DNA from: JBAXPW01 sp037132015
GTDB lineage: Bacteria > Patescibacteriota > Microgenomatia > UBA1406 > GWC2-37-13
Assembly (NCBI GenBank): GCA_037132015.1
Contig: JBAXPW010000051.1
Span: forward strand, 1-10,399
Direction: 5' to 3'
DNA: 10,399 nucleotides
Shown: positions 1-6,490 of the stretch, in pieces
Layout of the letters: every line of letters begins with the position of its first letter
Numbering within the stretch: the first letter of the stretch is position 1
Translations under genes and position numbers: made by a program
Notes under the pieces: model-generated
Seen by the model: the letters and a program-made list of their open reading frames with translations, nothing else
What the model was told of the DNA's origin: nothing
Database searches by the model: none

Positions 1-55
1 ATTGATTATTGTCTCCGACGGTAAACAAAGAAGTAGGAGTTGAGTTGCCAATACC
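1..55 (-). repeat. Direct repeat copy 2 (in coding order) in the left fibre gene
   Basis: These 55 bases are identical to 508-562, 507 bp away (169 codons, so in frame). They encode a GNSTPTSLFTVGDNN stalk motif. The repeat may extend leftwards beyond the window edge. Confidence 0.9.
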
Positions 56-1585
56 AACATTATTTGTTAAGTCAACTAGGTATACGTAAGAACCACTTTT
101 TGACCAAGCAGCACTACCAGCTACTGTGCTGTTCATTTGAGAATAAGTAACAAAATCATTATTTCCAGTTCCACCAACACCAATTACTTTTCCTAAAAAT
201 TGAGCTGAAACGCCATTTGAAGCACTTGCATTTACTACAAAAGGTGATGTTGGATTAGTTGTTCCAATACCAACATTGGTGCCATCTGTAAAGAGTATGT
301 TTTGTTGACTTACTTCAGATCCTTGGGATTGATAATATGAAAAATACCCTGCACTCCCTGAATTCACACCCGTACCCAAAATACCAGACCATGTAAGATT
401 TCCAGAACCATCATTTTTCAAATACGTTGTTACTCCACCAGATTGAGAAGGAAAAGAATAGGCAACATTATTGATACGAGTAATATCTCCAGATAAATTT
501 ACTTGGAATTGATTATTGTCTCCGACGGTAAACAAAGAAGTAGGAGTTGAGTTGCCAATACCCATATTTCCATTGATGAAGCTAAAGTTATTTGTTCCGC
601 CACCGTTTAATATTGTTGATTGAATAAGATTGCCTCCAAGAGAGATGGTGTTTCCGTTTCTATTTATTCCGTTAGTAAATGTTAGTGGATTTTCAAATCC
701 TGTATTGTTGACGGAGAGAGTGCCATTACTATCAACTCGAACTAATCCTGAGGATAAAGATGAAAAAGTGATAGATCCTGATGATGTAATTCCTGTTGCT
801 GATGCAATAGCTCCAGCAGAAGTAATTTGAAAATCATTTCCAGCACCTACATTAAAAGCCGATGTCGCTGTTTTTGAACCAATTGAAAATCTATCAGTCA
901 AAGTAGTGAGTCTAAGAACACCACTTGTATAAGTAAGTCCCGTATCAGGGAGAGCTTGTTTTTCTGCAGCAAAAGTGATTGTTTTTCCAGAACCATCCGT
1001 TGCAATCGATATTCCATCACCAGAAACTAATTTGAGTGTATCGTTATTTGCAGTTGCTTTTATAATATCGGATCCGTCAATCTCGATATTTTTAAATATA
1101 TTTTGAGCGTTACCGGGAGATAAATTTGTTATCACAGGGTTCTGTCCTGTAGAAATCGAAATACCTTCTCCTGCAACAACTGAGTAAATGATATTTGGAG
1201 CTGTAAGATTCCCAGTAACAATAGCATTACCCAAGATATCAACCTGACCTTGAAAAGAAGAATTACCTATAAAATTAGAACTACCATTTACTCTAAAGTT
1301 AGAGTTGACATTTGCATCTCTGTTAAAAACAGCAGGAACATAAAAAGCAATTCTCGAGCTATCAGTGGCAATAGAAGTTTCAGCTAATACTTCTGGTTTA
1401 ATATTTTTTCCTTGTTTAGCTACAATATTACTCAAAAAAATTCTCTGTGAGTACTGTGAATAGACATATCCAAATACAAAAAAACCGGCGATAAATAAAA
1501 TCGCTGTAAACAAAACAACCGTAAATATTTTAATACTTCGTACTTTTTTCGACAAAAATAGTTCTTCTAAGTCCCGTGATAACAT
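1..1585 (-). CDS. N-terminally anchored surface fibre protein, partial (C-terminus beyond window)
   Basis: Open reading frame of 528 codons on the minus strand with no stop, running off the left edge. The ATG at 1585-1583 is preceded two codons upstream by an in-frame TAA (1594-1592), so this start is well supported. Residues 1-17 are charged (MLSRDLEELFLSKK) and residues 18-42 form one hydrophobic helix with no cleavage site, indicating an N-in/C-out membrane anchor. The rest is Gly/Ser/Thr/Asn-rich, beta-fibre-like sequence. It includes a GEGISISTGQNPVI motif, several GIGN/GIGTT-x-P stalk motifs and a repeated ITRINNVAYSF...SGNLTW module. The same motifs occur in the plus-strand fibre protein starting at 7451, so the two are paralogues flanking the ATPase-like genes. 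Likely role (inference): cell-surface adhesin or fibre. I do not recognise a named family for the full length. Confidence is high for the gene and moderate for the role. Confidence 0.85.
   Translation of the reverse strand, partial: MLSRDLEELFLSKKVRSIKIFTVVLFTAILFIAGFFVFGYVYSQYSQRIFLSNIVAKQGKNIKPEVLAETSIATDSSRIAFYVPAVFNRDANVNSNFRVNGSSNFIGNSSFQGQVDILGNAIVTGNLTAPNIIYSVVAGEGISISTGQNPVITNLSPGNAQNIFKNIEIDGSDIIKATANNDTLKLVSGDGISIATDGSGKTITFAAEKQALPDTGLTYTSGVLRLTTLTDRFSIGSKTATSAFNVGAGNDFQITSAGAIASATGITSSGSITFSSLSSGLVRVDSNGTLSVNNTGFENPLTFTNGINRNGNTISLGGNLIQSTILNGGGTNNFSFINGNMGIGNSTPTSLFTVGDNNQFQVNLSGDITRINNVAYSFPSQSGGVTTYLKNDGSGNLTWSGILGTGVNSGSAGYFSYYQSQGSEVSQQNILFTDGTNVGIGTTNPTSPFVVNASASNGVSAQFLGKVIGVGGTGNNDFVTYSQMNSTVAGSAAWSKSGSYVYLVDLTNNVGIGNSTPTSLFTVGDNNQ
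508..562 (-). repeat. Direct repeat copy 1 (in coding order) in the left fibre gene
   Basis: Perfect 55-bp match to 1-55. It begins the larger repeat module at about 380-568 (GIGNSTPTSLFTVG, then ITRINNVAYSF, then GSGNLTW), which is homologous to the modules at 8216-8404 and 8519-8710 in the other fibre gene. Confidence 0.9.
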
Positions 1586-1654
1586 CTTGTTTTAGACCGC
1601 AATAACAATCTGATTTTCATATCCCCCGATACAAAAATCTTAACCCTTACTTTA

Positions 1655-1684
1655 ATAATAATGTAATACTGTTGAGTAATTCAA
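1655..1684 (-). promoter_or_regulatory. Candidate sigma70-type promoter of the left fibre gene
   Basis: Read on the minus strand: TTGAAT (1684-1679), an 18-bp spacer, then TATTAT (1660-1655). This predicts transcription starting near 1648 and a leader of about 60 nt before the ATG at 1585. The boxes match consensus at 4/6 and 5/6 positions. Such matches are common in AT-rich DNA, so support is modest. Confidence 0.35.
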
Positions 1685-1854
1685 TACTAATTTAAGCAAA
1701 TTTTGTTATGAGATATGAGGGTTAAATAGTTAGCTCATTCTAGTAAGGCGATATGAATTGTAAGAAATTTTTATATTAATAATGTAATCCGTGCCAAACT
1801 TATTTAACTAATTTTCTAAATAGAGGAAAAAAACATATTTCTAAAAAACAAAAA

Positions 1855-1883
1855 TTGACATTTGCACTATATATCTTTACACT
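1855..1883 (+). promoter_or_regulatory. Strong sigma70-type promoter, probably leaderless, for the first c-like gene
   Basis: Perfect -35 box TTGACA (1855-1860), a 17-bp spacer, then -10 box TACACT (1878-1883, 4/6). The -10 box ends 6 nt before the ATG at 1890, so the predicted transcription start falls on or next to the start codon. That implies a leaderless mRNA, or a leader of about 9 nt if translation starts at the second in-frame ATG (1899). No Shine-Dalgarno sequence is visible. Confidence 0.65.
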
Positions 1884-1889
1884 GGAAAA

Positions 1890-2714
1890 ATGGGTGTAAT
1901 GTATCAAAAGCATAAAAAGGTTATTTTATTGTTGCTGTTTTTAACAGTAGCGAGATATTTATTGCCTTTTATTCAGGTTGGGGCTCAGGATCAAACAATG
2001 GATGGATCTAGTATCTCATTTGGTGTGGCATATTATCTACCCGTGAATGGTGAGGGTAAAGAGGTATTAGATGGAAATATTATTTCAGCAGCAACAAACG
2101 GCTTTACTCTTAGTAAAAAATCTCAAGATTCATTAATGGCTGGAGTTATTACGAGGAGTCCTGCGATAGTGTTTGAAGGTGGGGATATGAAAGGAAAATA
2201 TCCTGTAGTATCATCTGGAACAACTCGTGTGCTTGTGAATACTTCAGCTGGTAATATAAAGAAAGGCGATCTAATTACAACGTCTGAAAAGCAAGGTGTA
2301 GGTGCTAAAGCAACAAAATCAGGATATGTATTGGGTACGTCATTAGAGGATTTTAGTTCATCAAATATAAATGAAGCGAGAAGAATATTAATTTCAATTA
2401 ACATTCATTATTTAACTGGGGCTGTAGAAAAGCAAAAGAGCAGGCCATTTGACATGATGAATGTATTGAGCAATGCATCAAATGAAGATCCGTTAACTGT
2501 GTTTCGATTTATTTCAGCACCAATGATTTTGTTATTAGCTATCATACTTGGCTTTATGTTTTTTGGTAGAGTTGCAAGTCTAGGTGTAGAGGCTTTGGGA
2601 AGAAATCCATTAGCTAGTCGAACGATACAGATAGCAATATTTATGAATGTCATGGTAACGATTGCTATAATATCAGCCGGAGCTATAGTAGCTTTATTTA
2701 TGTTAACACTATAA
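1890..2714 (+). CDS. Secreted domain fused to an F-type ATPase c-subunit-like hairpin (copy 1)
   Basis: 274 residues. Residues about 10-29 are a signal-peptide-like hydrophobic segment, with a possible cleavage after VGA (residue 32). Residues about 35-175 form an exported beta-rich domain. It contains KKGDLITTS...GVGAKATKSGYVLGTSLE (about 125-153), a motif type I associate with bacterial and phage fibre proteins. After a linker come TM helix 1 (about 207-225), a polar loop ALGRNPLA (235-242) and TM helix 2 (about 246-273). The hairpin and its RNP loop resemble F-type c subunits, where the loop faces the cytoplasm and both ends face outside; an exported N-terminal domain fits this topology. 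Helix 2 has no Asp or Glu. The expected ion-binding position, 18 residues after the loop Pro as in E. coli D61, is Ile258 with Thr257 beside it. Ordinary c subunits have about 75-90 residues. Inferred role: non-ion-translocating ring with an external crown. The start could be 1890 or 1899. Confidence 0.8.
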   Translation: MGVMYQKHKKVILLLLFLTVARYLLPFIQVGAQDQTMDGSSISFGVAYYLPVNGEGKEVLDGNIISAATNGFTLSKKSQDSLMAGVITRSPAIVFEGGDMKGKYPVVSSGTTRVLVNTSAGNIKKGDLITTSEKQGVGAKATKSGYVLGTSLEDFSSSNINEARRILISINIHYLTGAVEKQKSRPFDMMNVLSNASNEDPLTVFRFISAPMILLLAIILGFMFFGRVASLGVEALGRNPLASRTIQIAIFMNVMVTIAIISAGAIVALFMLTL

Positions 2715-2796
2715 GGATTAATATCATGTAATTTTATGAACAAAATATCAGATTGTTTTGATAATATAAACGGTCTAAATTTAAATTATTGTGCAG

Positions 2797-2816
2797 TTTT
2801 GATATAAATATCAAAA
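2797..2816. promoter_or_regulatory. 20-bp palindrome upstream of the b-like gene, possible operator
   Basis: Perfect inverted repeat TTTTGATAT-AA-ATATCAAAA, directly abutting the TATAAT box at 2817. The 2-nt centre is too tight for a good terminator loop and there is no GC stem, so a dimeric-regulator site is more plausible. The half-site AAATATCA recurs at 2744-2751 and, upstream of the second c-like gene, at 7302-7309. The function is inference. Confidence 0.35.
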
Positions 2817-2822
2817 TATAAT
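2817..2822 (+). promoter_or_regulatory. Candidate -10 box for the b-delta-alpha-gamma operon
   Basis: Consensus TATAAT lies 15 nt before the ATG at 2838, predicting a leader of only about 8 nt. No convincing -35 box stands at the proper spacing; the palindrome at 2797-2816 occupies that place, which would suit an activator- or repressor-controlled promoter. The 123-bp gap after the c-like gene makes a separate promoter reasonable. Confidence 0.4.
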
Positions 2823-2837
2823 AGTTACTTTTACTAT

Positions 2838-3557
2838 ATGTTAAATGAATTAGTAGTTTATTTTTTTCTCATAAGCGGTATCATACTGATGATCGTTACT
2901 TTAATATATGCATTGAAATATTTATTGAGTGTCAAAAATTCAGAAACTTATGATTCAATAGCGAGAAAACGAGCGAGTCATATCGTGCGTCATGCACATA
3001 TTTCTTCTCAGAATATTATTGAGAGTGCAGTTATTAAGGCCCAAAAAATCTTATCTCAAGCTGAGTTTAGTCAAGGTCTATTAACTGAAGAAACTACTGC
3101 AACTTTTAATTCAGTTGTTGCTATATATAAAGAAGAAATGAAGAAGGAACTTGATGAACAAAAAAAGACCTATATAAATATTGTTACAGATGCATACAAG
3201 CAACATGTTTTGGAGGAAGAAGAGTTTATTAAAAAAGCAACGGACGAGGAAAAAGTTATCTTTGAGGCTCTGGAAAAATCAATTAAACAAATGGATACGA
3301 GTCATACTAGCGAGATTAATAGACTCATTGACCTTGAATTTGAAAAAGCAAAAGTAGAGATTGAAAAATACAAAACAGAACAAAGAGAAAAAATTAATAA
3401 TGCTTCGCAAAAGGAAATTAATGAATTTAATCTTTTGATAGGTTCTGTTACTGCAGATCTCATCAAAACAATAGTTGGACGAAGTATCACACAAGAAGAT
3501 CATTCACAATTGATAATTGAAGCTTTAAATAAAGCAAAAAGAGATTCTATTCTCTAA
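2838..3557 (+). CDS. atpF: F-type ATPase subunit b-like peripheral stalk protein
   Basis: 239 residues, longer than the usual b subunit of about 160-170. One N-terminal membrane helix (about 6-29) is followed by a very charged Lys/Glu-rich helical region (about 35-205), predicted as a long coiled coil. The C-terminal segment, about 205-236 (LIKTIVGRSI then HSQLIIEAL), matches the delta-binding end of b subunits. In F-type enzymes b anchors the stator in the membrane and binds delta on top of F1. The gene order b-delta-alpha-gamma is that of F-type atp operons, and the stop is only 9 nt before the delta-like gene. No Shine-Dalgarno sequence precedes the ATG. The extended coiled coil suggests a taller or wider stator than in ATP synthase. 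Alone it could pass for a generic coiled-coil protein; context and the C-terminus make b-like the best call. Confidence 0.8.
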   Translation: MLNELVVYFFLISGIILMIVTLIYALKYLLSVKNSETYDSIARKRASHIVRHAHISSQNIIESAVIKAQKILSQAEFSQGLLTEETTATFNSVVAIYKEEMKKELDEQKKTYINIVTDAYKQHVLEEEEFIKKATDEEKVIFEALEKSIKQMDTSHTSEINRLIDLEFEKAKVEIEKYKTEQREKINNASQKEINEFNLLIGSVTADLIKTIVGRSITQEDHSQLIIEALNKAKRDSIL

Positions 3558-3566
3558 TAAATCAGT

Positions 3567-4064
3567 ATGTTAGACGAAAAAAAATTACTATTATTAACGG
3601 AAAAACTCAAGACTCAAGAAGATCTCCATATTATTTTTCAGCAGTTAGATGAATACATGGAATCAATGTATAAATCCAAATTTATCGACTTGTCAATTTT
3701 ATCTAATTATTTTTCATATAGTGTAAAACAGTCTTTGATTGCGATTATGCAATTACACAATATTAATGAAAATGATAAATCTCAGATTATTCAATTTTTT
3801 CATGATCTTAAGATAGTATTAAATCAATTACCAACCATTCATATATATATTGGTATTAATCCATCAGAACACACGATAAATGCAATAAAGTCATGGATGG
3901 TATCACAACTCCAGCGCGAAGTGATATTGGATATACAGGTAGATCCAAAAATATTCGGAGGAGCAATTATAGAATATAATGGGTATCATAGAGATTATAC
4001 GATTAACGGACAAATTATCAATCTCATTATCGATAAAGTCAAGAAATTTTCAAATAGTAATTGA
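3567..4064 (+). CDS. atpH: F-type ATPase subunit delta-like (OSCP family)
   Basis: 165 residues against about 175-180 in typical delta subunits. The N-terminal half is helical (about 1-85) and probably corresponds to the bundle that binds the alpha N-terminus. The C-terminal half carries the family signature: a strand IHIYIGINPS (91-100), a helix, then VDPKIFGGAII (125-135) and RDYTINGQI (143-150). This matches the VDP..IGG...D.S pattern by which delta/OSCP subunits are recognised. Its role in F-type enzymes is to join the b stalk to the F1 head. Its presence argues that this cluster keeps a static stalk and so a rotor/stator division. It overlaps or abuts the next gene: the alpha ORF is open from a TTG at 4061, inside the stop region, with the likelier ATG at 4079. 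The N-terminal half is poorly conserved. Confidence 0.85.
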   Translation: MLDEKKLLLLTEKLKTQEDLHIIFQQLDEYMESMYKSKFIDLSILSNYFSYSVKQSLIAIMQLHNINENDKSQIIQFFHDLKIVLNQLPTIHIYIGINPSEHTINAIKSWMVSQLQREVILDIQVDPKIFGGAIIEYNGYHRDYTINGQIINLIIDKVKKFSNSN

Positions 4065-4078
4065 GATGTATTACTCAT

Positions 4079-5641
4079 ATGACAACTTTACCTTCTAACT
4101 CTAATTTTAGTCCGAAAGATGAAAGCATTTCTCCGGTGCAACAGGGTAACAATTCCTTTCAATATTATCTTACTTCAATTGGTGAATATGGGATTGTGAA
4201 GGAAGTAAAACATCCTTTAGCGACCGTCGAAGGTATTCCGGGAGTGAAGTTACGCGAAATTGTGTTTTTTGAAAATGGTGAAGCTGGTGAGGTTTTTTCA
4301 ATTGATAGAGAAAAAGTGCGCGTGATGACTTTTTCGAGAGAACCAGTAAAATTGGAATGGAAAGTATCAAGAACAGGTATTTTTATCTCTGTGCCAGTGG
4401 GTGAAGAGTTATTGGGACAGGTGATTGATCCTCTCGGAAGGCCTATATCTCATCCCGAACAATTTGTATCCCCAGCACAACGTAGAGATTTATATATGAA
4501 TATTGATGGCATTGCAACTCGACGTAATATTCAACGTCCGTTTATCACGGGTATGACAGTGATTGATATGATGATTCCTCTTGGAAGAGGTCAAAAAGAA
4601 TTGATAATCGGAGATAGAAAAACTGGCAAATCATCATTTTTACTCACTACAATAAAAAAACAAATTGAAGAAGGCACCATCATTATTTACGCTGCAATTG
4701 CTCGCAAAAAAAATGATATTAAACGATTGCAAGAATATTTTCAACAAGAAAAAATTTCTGATAAAGTGATTATTGTAGCAACTACAGCCCACGATTCGCC
4801 TAGTCTTATCTACCGTACTCCATATAGTGCAATGACGATAGCAGAATATTTTAGAGAGCAAGGAAAAGATACATTGGTTGTACTCGATGATTTATCAGCA
4901 CACGCGAAATTTTATCGTGAAATTGCGCTTTTATCGGGTCGATTCCCGGGACGTGATTCATATCCGGGAGATATTTTTTATGTGCATGCACGTTTGCTTG
5001 AACGGTGTGGTAATTTTTTTCATCCAACAAAAGGAGAAGTGTCAATTACAGCTCTTCCGGTAGTAGAGATAGTAGAAGGTGATCTTACAGGATATGTACA
5101 GACAAATATCATGGGTATGACCGATGGACATATTTTTTTTGACAGTAATGCATTTTATAGAGGAAGACGACCTGCTGTAGATCTTTTCTTATCAGTTACA
5201 CGCGTCGGAAAACAAACTATCAGTCCGCTTAGACGTGAAATTAACCGAGAACTTTCATCATTTCTTGCAAATTACGAAAAAATGCAAAACTATTCACAGT
5301 TTGGGGCAGAATTATCAGCGAAAGTAAAAAATATTCTTAAATTAGGTCAGAAATTGTATGTATTTTTCAATCAACATTATAATACTATCGTTCCTGAAGA
5401 TATACAGACGGTACTTTTTGGGATGTTGTGGTCGCATATTTTTGATGAACTTCCCGATCGTGCGATAAATGATGCGAGAGACAGCCTAATTGCACAATGT
5501 AATGCAGATGCTAATCTTGCCCAAACAATCAAAGGAATAGGAACTGTAGAAAATTTATATGCTTTATTAATAAGTATTACCAAAAACAAAGAACAACTTT
5601 TGCAACTATGCTCAATAAAAAACGAGTCAGAGAAGAAATAG
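4079..5641 (+). CDS. atpA: F-type ATPase subunit alpha-like P-loop protein
   Basis: 520 residues from the ATG at 4079; the frame is also open from TTG 4061. This is the usual alpha length of about 500-515. There is an N-terminal beta-barrel region (about 30-100), then GQVIDPLGRPI and MIPLGRGQKELIIGDRKTGKS, with the Walker A motif at residues 178-185. The Walker B-like VVLDD (Asp270-Asp271), the PGRDSYPGDIFYVHARLLER block, and SVTRVG with the arginine-finger Arg375 follow. The C-terminal helical domain is present. The sequence aligns with alpha rather than beta: PGDIFYVHARLLER and the arginine finger are alpha hallmarks. At the position of the alpha Gln or the catalytic beta Glu (the GERTREG region of beta) it has IARKKN, with Arg209. 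It therefore lacks the catalytic carboxylate. The N-terminal ~28 residues are Ser/Asn/Pro-rich instead of the usual helix. No beta gene is in the window. It overlaps the gamma-like gene by 34 bp. Confidence 0.9.
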   Translation: MTTLPSNSNFSPKDESISPVQQGNNSFQYYLTSIGEYGIVKEVKHPLATVEGIPGVKLREIVFFENGEAGEVFSIDREKVRVMTFSREPVKLEWKVSRTGIFISVPVGEELLGQVIDPLGRPISHPEQFVSPAQRRDLYMNIDGIATRRNIQRPFITGMTVIDMMIPLGRGQKELIIGDRKTGKSSFLLTTIKKQIEEGTIIIYAAIARKKNDIKRLQEYFQQEKISDKVIIVATTAHDSPSLIYRTPYSAMTIAEYFREQGKDTLVVLDDLSAHAKFYREIALLSGRFPGRDSYPGDIFYVHARLLERCGNFFHPTKGEVSITALPVVEIVEGDLTGYVQTNIMGMTDGHIFFDSNAFYRGRRPAVDLFLSVTRVGKQTISPLRREINRELSSFLANYEKMQNYSQFGAELSAKVKNILKLGQKLYVFFNQHYNTIVPEDIQTVLFGMLWSHIFDELPDRAINDARDSLIAQCNADANLAQTIKGIGTVENLYALLISITKNKEQLLQLCSIKNESEKK

Positions 5642-6480
5642 ACTATACAAATACACTAAAAATGATCGTACAAGCGTATGAGGAAATCGCAGTTATGAAG
5701 ATGCAACGTGTGCGTAAATCAGTTATAAGTGCACGTTCGTTTATGGAATCTATTGTGGAAGTATTTGCAGACGTAAAATCTTCATATCGTCGAAAAATTC
5801 TTGAAATAATGAAGAGAAATAAAAATCAAGGAAAAAACACTTTCTCTACAATCGTAAAAAATGGGAAAAATGCTAATGTTTTTTTGTCTGCAAATGCCAA
5901 ATTATATGGAGACATTATCACAAAGGTGTTTCGCGAATTTCAAAAGCATATAGACGAGGATGTTGATTTAGTGGTTGTTGGAAAATTAGGAAGAGATTTA
6001 ATGCATGAATATGGTGTAAAAAAACAATTTTTGTATTTTGATATGCCAGATGATGCGGTATCTCTTGAAAATTTGAAGCCCGTTATTTATCACTTAATAA
6101 ATTATGAAAAAATAAATGTATTTTATGGAAAATTTGAAAGCATCGTCAACCAAGAAGCATCTGTTGCAAATGTAACTGGTGATCAGGCCATAGATTTTCG
6201 TCAGGATACAAAAGCTACGAACGAATTTTTATATGAACCATCATTAAATAAACTTATGAATTTTTTTGAAACTCAGGTGTTTACTTCTTTGTTTAGACAG
6301 ACCGCGAGTGAGTTTCAACTAGCACGGTATGCGTCTCGTATAAAATCTATGGAAGATATTTTAGTTAATATTGACAATCATGGAAGGCAATTAAAGCAAG
6401 AAGAGAGACGTGTAAAAAGAGCTATAGGGAATAAAAAACAATATGAAGTTGTCGCTGGTATTAATTTATGGAGTAATTGA
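5608..6480 (+). CDS. atpG: F-type ATPase subunit gamma-like rotor shaft
   Basis: 290 residues, the normal gamma length. The N-terminal helix (about 5-55) fits the gamma pattern of an R-x-x-I-x-x-x-x-N-T start and a following MKM segment. The central alpha/beta domain includes VFLSANAKLYGDI (91-103), matching the gamma L.S.d.GLCG segment, and a strand DVDLVVVGKLGRDLM (118-132). The C-terminal helix SEFQLARYASRIKSMEDILVN (234-254), then KKQYEVVAGINLW, matches the highly conserved gamma C-terminus. In F-type enzymes gamma is the shaft turning inside the alpha/beta head and sitting on the c ring. The start at 5608 keeps the full N-terminal helix and creates a 34-bp overlap with alpha, implying translational coupling. 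It ends 10 bp from the convergent second c-like gene, with no terminator hairpin between them. Confidence 0.88.
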   Translation: MLNKKRVREEIDYTNTLKMIVQAYEEIAVMKMQRVRKSVISARSFMESIVEVFADVKSSYRRKILEIMKRNKNQGKNTFSTIVKNGKNANVFLSANAKLYGDIITKVFREFQKHIDEDVDLVVVGKLGRDLMHEYGVKKQFLYFDMPDDAVSLENLKPVIYHLINYEKINVFYGKFESIVNQEASVANVTGDQAIDFRQDTKATNEFLYEPSLNKLMNFFETQVFTSLFRQTASEFQLARYASRIKSMEDILVNIDNHGRQLKQEERRVKRAIGNKKQYEVVAGINLWSN

Positions 6481-6490
6481 CGAAAAGAAT

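Larger units (their letters stand above)
1586..1889. other. Divergent intergenic region (304 bp)
   Basis: AT-rich spacer between the minus-strand fibre gene and the plus-strand c-like gene. I see no ORF or RNA gene. It holds candidate promoters facing both ways. It also has a 12-bp direct repeat TAATAATGTAAT (1656-1667 and 1777-1788) and an 8-bp inverted pair TTAACCCT (1640-1647) / AGGGTTAA (1718-1725) that brackets the fibre-gene promoter. The repeats may be regulatory or chance in AT-rich DNA. Confidence 0.6.

Noticed and set aside
630..830. Small plus-strand ORF of 66 codons
   Set aside because: It lies wholly inside the left fibre gene on the other strand, has no promoter or Shine-Dalgarno sequence, and shows no recognisable protein features.
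1890..2714. Ordinary ATP synthase subunit c
   Set aside because: It is three times too long, has a signal peptide and an exported domain, and lacks the helix-2 carboxylate. Only the hairpin and RNP loop are c-like.
2746..2763. TATCA/TGATA hairpin after the first c-like gene as a Rho-independent terminator
   Set aside because: Only five A/T-rich pairs with an 8-nt loop and no T-tract. Too weak to call.
4061..4078. TTG at 4061 as the start of the alpha-like gene
   Set aside because: It would add only MRCITH and overlap the delta stop by 4 bp. The in-frame ATG at 4079 places the P-loop and arginine finger closer to their usual positions. Not fully excluded.
4062..6480. Alternative genetic code (UGA as Gly, as in Gracilibacteria/Absconditabacteria)
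   Set aside because: TGA ends the delta-like and gamma-like genes at the expected family lengths, and no in-frame TGA interrupts any gene.
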